From Stramenopiles sp. TOSAG23-2 (taxonomy: Eukaryota > Sar): DNA of 15,779 bases. The stretch spans positions 1 through 15,779 of the forward strand of contig LT649695.1 of the NCBI GenBank assembly GCA_900128395.1, written 5' to 3'. Both the position numbers and the translations under genes were made by a program. How positions within the stretch are numbered: the stretch's first letter is position 1; each line of letters begins with the position of its first letter. Of this stretch, positions 9,265 to 15,779 are shown piece after piece. The notes beneath the pieces were generated by a model. That model saw only the letters and a list, made by a program, of their open reading frames with translations. It was not told the origin of the DNA and made no database searches.

Positions 9265-10710
9265 TCAAGGCCCAGGAACTTGTTTACTTAATCTTTCTGC
9301 TAAATCAATATACGAAGGTGGTTTTGCTGTACTAATTCTAAAACTTGGAGAACGTCTTATAGCATTATCATTTATATAATATTCCATTGGTGATGGTAAT
9401 TTTGCAGCTCGATTGACAATTATATCAAATTCAGACATTGGATATGCCGTACTAATTCTTCCAGCACATGTACCAGGCCGTACTGCTTCATCATTAATTA
9501 TATATTTATTTGGTCCTGGCAAATTTTTACCCAACGCATGATCAGCAGATGCATATAACCACCCTTGAGAAGATCTAAAATCGTATGCAGTAGCACTTCT
9601 AGGACCAAGATATTGTAATATAGAGCCTCTAAATCGCGTTTTATCTTCCGTCGATTCGTCAACTGTTGGTGGAGGCAAATGATGTTTTACTTTTTGTATA
9701 TTTCTTGGATTTATACTTTCATATGTTCCTGGGCCTGGAACATCGGAATATTTAACTTTAAATCTAGGTTTGCGCACAAATGAAAATTTTTTCGGTGTAT
9801 TAATGCTACGTTTAGATGTAAAAGATGCTGGTGCATATTCACATGTTTGGTAATTATAACCTTGGACAGGATCATAATCACCAGGACCTGGTGTGATTGG
9901 TATTGGTGATAATCTTGTATGAATATTTGATGTTGTTTGTGGACGATTTCGATTTTTTTTTCTTCGAAGTTTTTCTTTTTTCAATCGTTCCAATTTTTTC
10001 ATCTCTCGCTTTTTTGCAACTGCTTCCATACGATCCTTATAACTCCTGCGCATCATGTTTTTTTCAATAATTCTATCTAATACAGCTTGATTTTTTAATT
10101 TTATAGATTCTTTTTTTCGCTTCTTATCACGTTCAAGTGCTTCTAATTTATGTTCCTCGATGGCTTTATTTGCACGTGCATTTTTCACATTACCTAATAT
10201 AATATTTTCTTGTTCTTTCCAAAAACTGTGTACTTGATTATGTGTAATTGGTGGGTTGTTTCTATTAACAGAGCCAAATGTTTTACCAGAGACTTGATTG
10301 ATTACTTTGTTCAGATCACGTTGCAGTTTAGGTCTGGCAGCTGTTGTTGGGACAATTAGTTTTTCACTTTTGGATTTTTTCATTTTATTCTTAGTTGGCG
10401 TCATCATAGGATAACCAAGGAAAGTTGTGGACCTTGTTAAATTGTAATTATTATTACGTTTCTTCGTTTTCATTTTTTTCTTGTATTTTCCCTTCTTGCC
10501 ACCACCTGTACTTTTTATTTCCCTGCGTTGTCGTGATTTACTTAATACACTTCTCATATCAGCACGAAAAGTATTTGCTGTAATTGCCCTTGGCATACTT
10601 GGAGTAGTCATTGTTTCATACAATTTTTTTCTTTCAAAAGGCATTGGTACACCACGCCTTTCAAACCCATTTGCCTTACTCATGGCAGACATGCTACTAG
10701 ATTTCTGCAT
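9265..10710 (-). CDS. Sperm-tail PG-rich (SHIPPO) repeat protein, ciliary
   Basis: The product is 481 residues from the first in-frame ATG at 10710 (MQKSSSMSAMSK); further Mets at 7 and 10 are possible starts. The N-terminal third is Ser/Lys/Arg-rich and low complexity. Residues about 160-257 are a strongly charged helical or coiled-coil stretch rich in KK, ER and EK. The C-terminal half holds SHIPPO/STPGR-type motifs: TPGPGDY (273), VPGPGTY (324), LPGPNKY (397), a degenerate LPSPMEY (438) and a final VPGP just before the TGA. The last part repeats with a 40-41 residue period (LPxPxxYxIND... ISTA). From family knowledge, such proteins are associated with axonemal microtubules, many as inner-junction or luminal proteins, so the organism very likely builds cilia. 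The C-terminus stops in the middle of what would be the next PGPxxY repeat, 27 bp from a transposon edge. Single exon as far as visible. Confidence 0.85.
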   Translation of the reverse strand: MQKSSSMSAMSKANGFERRGVPMPFERKKLYETMTTPSMPRAITANTFRADMRSVLSKSRQRREIKSTGGGKKGKYKKKMKTKKRNNNYNLTRSTTFLGYPMMTPTKNKMKKSKSEKLIVPTTAARPKLQRDLNKVINQVSGKTFGSVNRNNPPITHNQVHSFWKEQENIILGNVKNARANKAIEEHKLEALERDKKRKKESIKLKNQAVLDRIIEKNMMRRSYKDRMEAVAKKREMKKLERLKKEKLRRKKNRNRPQTTSNIHTRLSPIPITPGPGDYDPVQGYNYQTCEYAPASFTSKRSINTPKKFSFVRKPRFKVKYSDVPGPGTYESINPRNIQKVKHHLPPPTVDESTEDKTRFRGSILQYLGPRSATAYDFRSSQGWLYASADHALGKNLPGPNKYIINDEAVRPGTCAGRISTAYPMSEFDIIVNRAAKLPSPMEYYINDNAIRRSPSFRISTAKPPSYIDLAERLSKQVPGP

Positions 10711-11350
10711 GATCAACGATGACAATGGACAAGAAGTACTATTGTATTGGATGATGTTAGTGAGGATGATTCTATTAATTGAACTTATTTACTATTTTTT
10801 CATAATTAATGTGATGTATAATATAGTTAATAATATATATTATATTTATACATACATGTAATCCTGGTAATAATAATATAAATATGCATGCATATAATTG
10901 TTGTAATAATATTATTATAGTACCTGGTATAGTAATAGTACTAAATAATAACAGTAAAATATAATATTACCTGTGGTATTATCATCAATAATAATAGTAT
11001 TAACAACAACAACAAAACATACTTGATGAGACATGCAAAAAGTCTGTCGTCATGTCAATAATCCCTTAAATATTAATAGTGATCCTCTACTACTACCTCC
11101 TTAAAAACCAGAAACCACCAAGCAAACAAGAAGAGTTGCACAACAACAATAACAACAACAATTCAAACCGCAAACAAAAAAAACATTTACATTTTTTTTT
11201 ACGGAAAAAAAAAAACAATAGCAAAACAAAACATCATTTTGAAATAATGAGACGACAGGTATATATGACATATAAGACAATTGTAATCATTATCCAGCAG
11301 ATCATTATCACGACTGAAATAATATCATATTGGTATATAAATCAAAGACC
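10711..11350. other. Divergent AT-rich intergenic region (shared promoter region)
   Basis: The 640-bp spacer separates the starts of the SHIPPO gene (-) and the methyltransferase gene (+), so it must hold both promoters. It is dominated by ATA/AAT and CAA/AAC-type simple sequence, with three loose CCTGGTA/CCTGTGGTA words (about 10862, 10922, 10969) and an A-rich block about 11169-11230. The open frame at about 11079-11363 translates to poly-Asn and Lys runs and overlaps the next gene's start, so I do not call it. No RNA gene is seen. Confidence 0.6.
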
Positions 11351-12601
11351 ATGGCATCTGTAGTTGCAAATAATATTAACAATAATGAAAATAGTAATCT
11401 TGATGTACAGTTACATAATTCAAAAAAATTCGTTTCTATGTTACAGCAAACAGCGTGGGTATTAAACAACTTAATTAAGAACTACAACGCAAATTATAAC
11501 AATGGCAAAAATAATACCAAGGTGGCAGAACAGGAAGACGACAAGGAAATAAAGCAAGAAAATAAGAAGCCCCCTTCAAATAATATGACAAAGAAAAGCT
11601 TAATGATGCAACTGAGAAAAGTAACGTTATTAATGGAACAAATACAACTAAAAATGGAACTTGGATTACTAGTCTATAGTAATAATAATAAAGAAGATGA
11701 TGATAGCAATACTGTTAATGTGGAAAGACTGGAAGAAAAACGTAATAAAGCTGCATTAAGTCTATTTAATATGATACGTAAAAGTAATAAAATCATTGAA
11801 CGTATTAAATCTAATGTAAATATTGACATAAGCTCTATGCCAGATTTAAGAAAAGCAATGCTTAAAACTGAAATAGATTGTTTAGAGGATGATTATCGTA
11901 ATGAAAAATTTTCAACTGAAACTGCAATGTTTTGTTTAAAACAAGTTGTATTAAAATTAAGAGATATTGAAGAAACTTTTGAATTTCATTCAAGACTTAT
12001 TCAAGATAGAAATGCATTAATGGTACAATTTGATTGCAATGGTAATGAAATAAACAATATTGACGAAAATACTACTACTGATACAACAACGAAAGAATTT
12101 ACAAATACAAATTTTGCATATGGATCAACACCGTTTTCAACTTTTTCATTGATATTGTCAAATCAAAAGTTTAATGCGATTTTAAAGGAAATGAAAAGGA
12201 ATAAAGAGGATTTTGTTGTATTCGGCAGTTCTGCTGGGTGGTTAAATTTTTATGCATCACTTGCATTTGGTTTAAATAGTAAAGGTTTTGAAATTTTGCC
12301 ATCATTAGTTAATGTTGCAAATCAAGTAAAACATGAATTAAATGTTAATGAACATGCATCAATTGATTTTTATTGTATGGATATGTTAAAGGCATCTTTA
12401 GAAAATACACGAATTATTATGTTGTGCTCTCAATGTTGGGATCGTTGGTTAATTGATTTAGTCCATGAAAAATTGATAAAAGAATTACAAGTTGGTGGAA
12501 TTATAATTGATTATAATGATTTGTTTGCATCATCGATATTGTTAAAGAAACAAAATGATGGAAATACATCATTGTTTGAATTATTTTTTAAAATTAAATG
12601 A
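11351..12601 (+). CDS. DOT1-like SAM-dependent methyltransferase
   Basis: The product is 416 residues. The start ATG at 11351 lies in a strong initiation context (GACCATGG). The N-terminal about 115 residues are Asn/Lys-rich and low complexity, residues about 120-220 look helical, and an acidic Thr/Asn linker follows. The catalytic region has a YGSTPFSTFSLIL entry segment (257), a Rossmann motif I VVFGSSAGW (289), GFEILPSL with the acidic residue expected to bind the SAM ribose (312), a DFYCMDML motif II (339), the IIMLCSQCWD strand (355) and LQVGGIIIDYNDL (379). The order and spacing fit the DOT1/class I fold. Similar domains in algae are annotated as DOT1 or histone-lysine methyltransferase-like, but the substrate cannot be read from the sequence. 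The protein ends soon after the last core strand. Its stop is only 27 bp from the stop of the convergent transporter gene. Confident of methyltransferase, less so of histone specificity. Confidence 0.75.
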   Translation: MASVVANNINNNENSNLDVQLHNSKKFVSMLQQTAWVLNNLIKNYNANYNNGKNNTKVAEQEDDKEIKQENKKPPSNNMTKKSLMMQLRKVTLLMEQIQLKMELGLLVYSNNNKEDDDSNTVNVERLEEKRNKAALSLFNMIRKSNKIIERIKSNVNIDISSMPDLRKAMLKTEIDCLEDDYRNEKFSTETAMFCLKQVVLKLRDIEETFEFHSRLIQDRNALMVQFDCNGNEINNIDENTTTDTTTKEFTNTNFAYGSTPFSTFSLILSNQKFNAILKEMKRNKEDFVVFGSSAGWLNFYASLAFGLNSKGFEILPSLVNVANQVKHELNVNEHASIDFYCMDMLKASLENTRIIMLCSQCWDRWLIDLVHEKLIKELQVGGIIIDYNDLFASSILLKKQNDGNTSLFELFFKIK

Positions 12602-12623
12602 TTTACACACAAGAAATAATAGT

Positions 12624-12629
12624 TTTATT
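12624..12629 (-). promoter_or_regulatory. Candidate AATAAA poly(A) signal overlapping the transporter stop codon
   Basis: On the minus strand the hexamer AATAAA starts on the last base of the TAA stop codon (12629-12631). If used, cleavage 10-30 nt downstream would fall in or beside the end of the methyltransferase coding sequence. In such an AT-rich sequence the match could be chance. Confidence 0.35.
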
Positions 12630-14038
12630 TACAACTCCAAGTGCACATCAGCTCGAGAAACATCTTCAATCGAATCAATTAAAGCTTTTCGAACTTGTTC
12701 ACCAACTATACGTGCTTCTGCAACAGTATATTTATCATCCACTTCAATTTCAAGTTCAACAGTAACTTCTTGTTGAATGAAATGAATTCGTACATGACTA
12801 ACACCAGTTACAATTCCTGGACATTGTTCTGCAACTACACGATGTACATCCCGTTCTATTAAAGGTACTGGCCGCATAATTAAACTATCCGGGCCATGGC
12901 GTTCAAATTCAACATGAACTAAGACTTCCTTTACATTTTTTACATTTGTTTCTATACTCTTTGATAATCGAGATGCTGCATTATGTGCTCCCGATACTGT
13001 TAATCTACGATCAACAATTATAGACATATCTACAGATATTTCAGCAGGTCCCAGTTTTCGTGTACGTACGTTATGGCCTGATGTGTGCGAAATAATAAAT
13101 GATTTTGTTGTTAGTTTTTTTTTGTAAGAGAAAAACGGGAGGAGAACATATATATATATATACTTACAACGTCTAATTTCTAATTTACTTTCTAATGCTA
13201 ATTCATCTACAATTTGTTCTATTTCTTGAATAATTTCTTGATTGTCTTCATTTTTATCAACTAAATCTTTCAAACTATCCCAACCAATTAATGTTCCAGC
13301 TCGTAATATCATAAAACTAACTACTAAACCACCAATCCCATCTAAATATGAATACCCCATACTACTACCAAATAATGAGCCAAAAACTACTACAGATGAT
13401 AATGCATCACTACGATGATGCCATGCATTTGCTTCTAATACTTTGCTATTAACTGTTTTTGCAATATCCATCGTTTTACGATATAATAATTCTTTTGATA
13501 AAATAGAACCAAATGCAACAGACATTGCAAGTGCATGTGAACCTATGTAAACATCATCATATTTTGGATCTAAATACATATCTTCCCCTAACCAAAATGG
13601 TGCAAGTACATCAACAGAATACATTGCAGTATATCCTGCTGTACCAATTAAAATACTAGAGACAGCTAAGGCACCCAATGCTTCGTACCGACCATATCCA
13701 AATGGATGCGTAGCATCTGGTGGGCGTTTGGAAAATTTTAAAGTTGTTAAAGTCACTGCATCACTAACTAAATCACTAACACTATGTGCAGCATCAGCAA
13801 TTAAACTCGCAGAGTTTACATGTAATCCAGCAAGCAATTTACCAATTCCCATAAAACCATTTACACCTACTCCCATCCAAGTAACATTAGAAGCATCATC
13901 TTTATGTTTCAATTTCAATAGTTCTTGTTCTTTATTTTCATCTTCTTGTTTTACATTATTGTTAAATGTTCTATGAAATTTTCTATTTACATATGATGCA
14001 TAATTATAACATCGTTTATTTAAATACAAACGTAGCAT
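12629..14038 (-). CDS. Cation diffusion facilitator (CDF) metal transporter, probably mitochondrial
   Basis: Start ATG at 14038, stop TAA at 12629-12631, with one intron (13078-13167). The spliced product is 439 residues; unspliced it would be 469. The N-terminus (MLRLYLNKRCYNYASYVNRK) is basic, lacks acidic residues and resembles a mitochondrial presequence. Six hydrophobic segments follow (about 53-72, 77-100, 117-143, 165-186, 200-226, 228-250). The paired metal-site motifs are intact: H85-x3-D89 (AHSVSD) in TM2 and H207-x3-D211 (WHHRSD) in TM5. The CDF signature THPFGYGRYEALGAL lies between TM2 and TM3. The C-terminal cytoplasmic-type domain includes HNVRTRKLGPAEISVDM after splicing. HxxxD at both sites favours Zn-type over DxxxD iron-type transport, but this is inference. 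Overall it resembles the plant MTPC1/MMT-like branch. It would move divalent cations across an organelle membrane. A second copy of its first 12 codons lies at the right edge of the window. Confidence 0.87.
   Translation of the reverse strand: MLRLYLNKRCYNYASYVNRKFHRTFNNNVKQEDENKEQELLKLKHKDDASNVTWMGVGVNGFMGIGKLLAGLHVNSASLIADAAHSVSDLVSDAVTLTTLKFSKRPPDATHPFGYGRYEALGALAVSSILIGTAGYTAMYSVDVLAPFWLGEDMYLDPKYDDVYIGSHALAMSVAFGSILSKELLYRKTMDIAKTVNSKVLEANAWHHRSDALSSVVVFGSLFGSSMGYSYLDGIGGLVVSFMILRAGTLIGWDSLKDLVDKNEDNQEIIQEIEQIVDELALESKLEIRRCKYIYIYVLLPFFSYKKKLTTKSFIISHTSGHNVRTRKLGPAEISVDMSIIVDRRLTVSGAHNAASRLSKSIETNVKNVKEVLVHVEFERHGPDSLIMRPVPLIERDVHRVVAEQCPGIVTGVSHVRIHFIQQEVTVELEIEVDDKYTVAEARIVGEQVRKALIDSIEDVSRADVHLEL
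13078..13167 (-). other. 90-nt spliceosomal intron in the CDF gene
   Basis: Minus-strand donor GTAAGT (13167-13162) and acceptor CAG (13080-13078). Removal joins codon T|GC (Cys291) to give RRC-HNVRTRKLGPAEI, restoring the expected start of the CDF C-terminal domain. Read through, it encodes a low-complexity insert including a Tyr/Ile stretch from a TA microsatellite (about 13149-13161). The intron is phase 1, exactly divisible by three and has no in-frame stop, so retention would still give a full-length protein. Confidence 0.85.
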
Positions 14039-14060
14039 GTGTGTAGTGTATAGGGAATCG
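14003..14060. repeat. Direct repeat copy A: CDF 5' end and flank
   Basis: A 58-bp segment spanning the first 12 codons and 22 bp upstream of the CDF start codon. It recurs in direct orientation at 15724-15779 with one substitution and one 2-bp (TA) deletion. This copy belongs to the intact gene. Confidence 0.9.
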
Positions 14061-14213
14061 ATGGAAAGAAAGAAAAAAGAAGGAAAGCGATGTGTGAGAT
14101 AGTTTTGAATAGTATCAAATATATGTTCTTGTGTTCTATCAGAATTGATTTCATTGATGGTTAGTCTGACATCATTAAAGTATTATTATTATTACTCCTG
14201 TATTTCATTTATA
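14039..14213. other. 5' flank of the CDF gene
   Basis: A short spacer between the transporter start and the disrupted coding element to the right. It contains a purine-rich run (about 14064-14090) and a TTATTATTATTA tract near 14182. It presumably holds the transporter promoter, but no specific element is identified. Confidence 0.5.
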
Positions 14214-14639
14214 TCATCTCATACTACAATCGATGTTTAATTTTTGCCAGTTTGGGTTGTGTTGTTGTGTTGTTGATTCATGTACAAGGAACTTTGAAAT
14301 ATGTACTTGGTAGTATACTATTTTGAAATCTATTAAAAAAACCCTATTAAAGAACATGAAAATAGCACATGAATGATATTTACCACCAACTTCATCTTTA
14401 TTGATCTTATACTTTACTCTGCTGTTATGAACAACAATAGAGTCAATTATTGCAGGAGTACAACATGGCTGATATTCCCATTTTTTGTCCTTATGCTTAA
14501 ATTGCATGATGTGTGCCCCGGCTACGAATTTGTTCCACCCATAAAAACCTTTGCGTTGATATGGTTTCCCCCATGCCTTGCCTGTTTTGCCATAATCACT
14601 AATCATGTCTTTTAACCAGGATGACTTTGTCCACAGCAA
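14214..14639 (-). pseudogene. Fragment of an unrecognised coding repeat (left copy)
   Basis: An open minus-strand frame of about 141 codons with no ATG at its head; the frame is closed upstream by an in-frame TAG at 14643-14645. Visible features are a Lys/Trp/Gly-rich N-part (SSWLKDMISDYGKTGKAWGK, then GFYGWNKFVAGAHIMQFKHK) and a downstream part with CCTPAIIDSIVVHNS. A GGTAAATATC...TTTAATAG stretch near 14336-14386 could be a remnant intron. The first about 57 codons lie in the left arm of the inverted repeat and recur in the right arm. I do not recognise the family. It may be part of a transposon or a multicopy gene. It looks broken because no single frame links it to the upstream coding-like segment. 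Confidence 0.45.
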
Positions 14640-14935
14640 TTGCTACAGCAATTGCTGTTGACAATGTTTTTTTGGGGTATCCTGTATTTGTTTTAAAATA
14701 TTAAATGTTTTTTCAATTAATTTGGTTATGTTCGTCTTACGCCTATCCAATTTATAACCTGAGTCCATTTGCTTATTCATATATATATTTAAAAGTCTTT
14801 TGCTGAGTGTGAAAGTAACATCTCATTAGATACAATATGCTGTCAGTTTTAAATACCTCATATTAATATCACCCCAAATAGACTGTTTTGCTCTTAATAA
14901 TTGTTGCAGTAATTGTTCCTTCTTTTGTTTTCTTC
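14470..14935. repeat. Left arm of a large inverted repeat
   Basis: These 466 bp are the reverse complement of 15258-15724. By eye there are only two differences: a G/T substitution at 14619 and a homopolymer of 7 T here against 8 A in the right arm. The arms are separated by 322 bp. Outside both ends the similarity stops abruptly. Confidence 0.95.
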
Positions 14936-15257
14936 CTTTCCAATGACATACATGTTTTTAAGTTCTATATAAATCCTACATTATCAGCTAGTAGGTTTGG
15001 GATTCCATTATAATTATAATCCATTTCAAGTGCTACAGATTTCACAGATATGATTATAATGTCTTTTTTCATATCTATATGGCATTTTTTACCTGCACTT
15101 TCATAACTGATATCTCTATATCTAAAACACTTATGCCAATAGAATATGCAAACAATTTAAGACTTTTTTTGTATAGAAACGCCCAGAAAAATGACAATGA
15201 ATTTATTGCTGATGTGAAAAATAAAGTACATGAAGCAAAAGAGCAACTAACAGAAGT
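14936..15257. other. Spacer (loop) of the inverted repeat
   Basis: The 322-bp loop between the two arms. Its right part (from about 15079) is an open plus-strand frame continuing into the right arm. Its left part has no homologous counterpart on the other side, so the element copies differ in extent: the right copy extends further 5', the left copy further 3'. No RNA gene is seen. Confidence 0.7.
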
Positions 15258-15722
15258 GAAGAAAACAAAAGAAGGAACAATTACTGCAACAATTATTAAG
15301 AGCAAAACAGTCTATTTGGGGTGATATTAATATGAGGTATTTAAAACTGACAGCATATTGTATCTAATGAGATGTTACTTTCACACTCAGCAAAAGACTT
15401 TTAAATATATATATGAATAAGCAAATGGACTCAGGTTATAAATTGGATAGGCGTAAGACGAACATAACCAAATTAATTGAAAAAACATTTAATATTTTAA
15501 AACAAATACAGGATACCCCAAAAAAAACATTGTCAACAGCAATTGCTGTAGCAATTGCTGTGGACAAAGTCATCATGGTTAAAAGACATGATTAGTGATT
15601 ATGGCAAAACAGGCAAGGCATGGGGGAAACCATATCAACGCAAAGGTTTTTATGGGTGGAACAAATTCGTAGCCGGGGCACACATCATGCAATTTAAGCA
15701 TAAGGACAAAAAATGGGAATAT
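15079..15722 (+). pseudogene. Fragment of the same unrecognised coding repeat (right copy, frames broken)
   Basis: Three consecutive plus-strand frames look coding-like but do not join. The first, 15079-15324, is charged and helical (NEFIADVKNKVHEAKEQLTE). The second, 15413-15595, includes DSGYKLDRRKTNITKLIEKT and an Ala/Val/Ile stretch. The third, from about 15555, includes SSWLKDMISDYGKTGKAWGK and is the counterpart of the left copy. Stops and frame changes separate them, at least one beside an 8-A homopolymer that is 7 A in the left copy. Either this is a decayed gene or introns that I cannot place lie between. The last frame is cut off at 15724, where CDF-like sequence begins. No family is recognised. 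Confidence 0.4.
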
Positions 15723-15724
15723 CA
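15258..15724. repeat. Right arm of the large inverted repeat
   Basis: These 467 bp are the inverted copy of 14470-14935, about 99.6 percent identical by manual alignment. Both arms contain a doubled palindromic 12-mer (CAGCAATTGCTG type; 15537-15560 here and 14634-14657 in the left arm). The outer boundary coincides to the base with the start of CDF-derived sequence. Confidence 0.95.
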
Positions 15725-15759
15725 TTATAACATCGTTTATTTAAATACAATCGTAGCAT
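15724..15759 (-). pseudogene. Second, truncated copy of the CDF gene (first 12 codons only)
   Basis: The minus strand from 15759 reads MLRLYLNKRCYN, identical to the CDF transporter's first 12 residues. It then runs straight into the inverted-repeat arm, where the frame continues with unrelated residues. The one nucleotide difference is synonymous (third base of the Arg3 codon, CGA against CGT). This is a duplicated gene start interrupted at codon 12, an alternative allele, or an assembly join. Confidence 0.6.
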
Positions 15760-15779
15760 GTGTGTAGTGTAGGGAATCG
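15724..15779. repeat. Direct repeat copy B: second CDF 5' end and flank
   Basis: 56 bp matching 14003-14060 in the same orientation, with one substitution (T at 15751 against A at 14030) and a missing TA dinucleotide upstream of the start. The window ends inside this copy, so its full extent is unknown. Confidence 0.9.

Noticed and set aside
10481-10861. 126-codon plus-strand frame overlapping the SHIPPO gene start
   Set aside because: It is antisense to the Lys/Arg-rich N-terminus of a well-supported gene; its hydrophobic composition is what antisense of AAA/AGA codons gives.
11079-11363. 94-codon frame upstream of the methyltransferase with poly-Asn and Lys runs
   Set aside because: Simple-sequence translation, ends overlapping the strong start context at 11351 in another frame; more likely 5' UTR or promoter sequence.
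14470-15724. Interpretation of the inverted repeat as a simple foldback read artefact
   Set aside because: A foldback would continue beyond the right arm as the reverse complement of 14214-14469; instead it joins CDF-like sequence, and the arms carry a substitution and an indel. An assembly join is still possible, but not a plain foldback.
1-15779. CRISPR array, bacterial operon, phage or prokaryotic defence system
   Set aside because: No spaced direct repeats of CRISPR type, no Shine-Dalgarno-like leaders; a spliceosomal intron, SHIPPO repeats and WW domains mark this as eukaryotic. DUF1800/DUF1501 alone does not make it bacterial.

Overview
This is a eukaryotic nuclear window, visibly AT-rich, with large intron-poor genes, one clear 90-nt GT-AG intron, AT and AAT microsatellites, and standard stop codons (TGA and TAA). 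I think the source is a flagellate or a protist with a flagellated stage, most likely a stramenopile alga such as a diatom relative. The reasons are a sperm-tail PG-rich (SHIPPO) protein, which implies a cilium, and a giant membrane-anchored DUF1800/DUF1501 protein plus a DOT1-type methyltransferase of a kind I associate with diatoms and their relatives. The lineage call is inference only.

Layout. Positions 1-916 are non-coding, with an 11-bp minisatellite (161-281) and an (AT)11 tract (869-890). A single 7.3-kb exon (917-8194, +) encodes a 2425-residue protein: two WW domains, one membrane span, a SEA-like segment with an Arg-rich block, a heavily expanded DUF1800 domain and a C-terminal DUF1501 domain. 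Next is an approximately 0.94-kb non-autonomous transposon-like element (8301-9237) with inverted termini, whose left end is duplicated as a perfect 2 x 99-bp tandem. It abuts the 3' end of a convergent ciliary SHIPPO-repeat gene (9265-10710, -). A 640-bp divergent AT-rich spacer separates that gene from a DOT1-like methyltransferase gene (11351-12601, +). The methyltransferase converges, with only 27 bp between stop codons, on a mitochondrial-type cation diffusion facilitator gene (12629-14038, -) that carries the intron.

The right end (14003-15779) is structurally odd. A near-identical 466/467-bp inverted repeat with a 322-bp spacer carries broken copies of an unrecognised coding element. 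The outer end of the right arm is joined to a second copy of the first 12 codons and 5' flank of the transporter gene, just where the window ends. This could be a real rearrangement (segmental duplication plus foldback), a heterozygous haplotype, or an assembly artefact at a contig end.

The four main genes (membrane/surface protein, axonemal protein, methyltransferase, metal transporter) do not form an obvious pathway. They look like ordinary neighbours in a compact protist genome. The most unusual content is the WW-TM-DUF1800-DUF1501 fusion and the rearranged right end.
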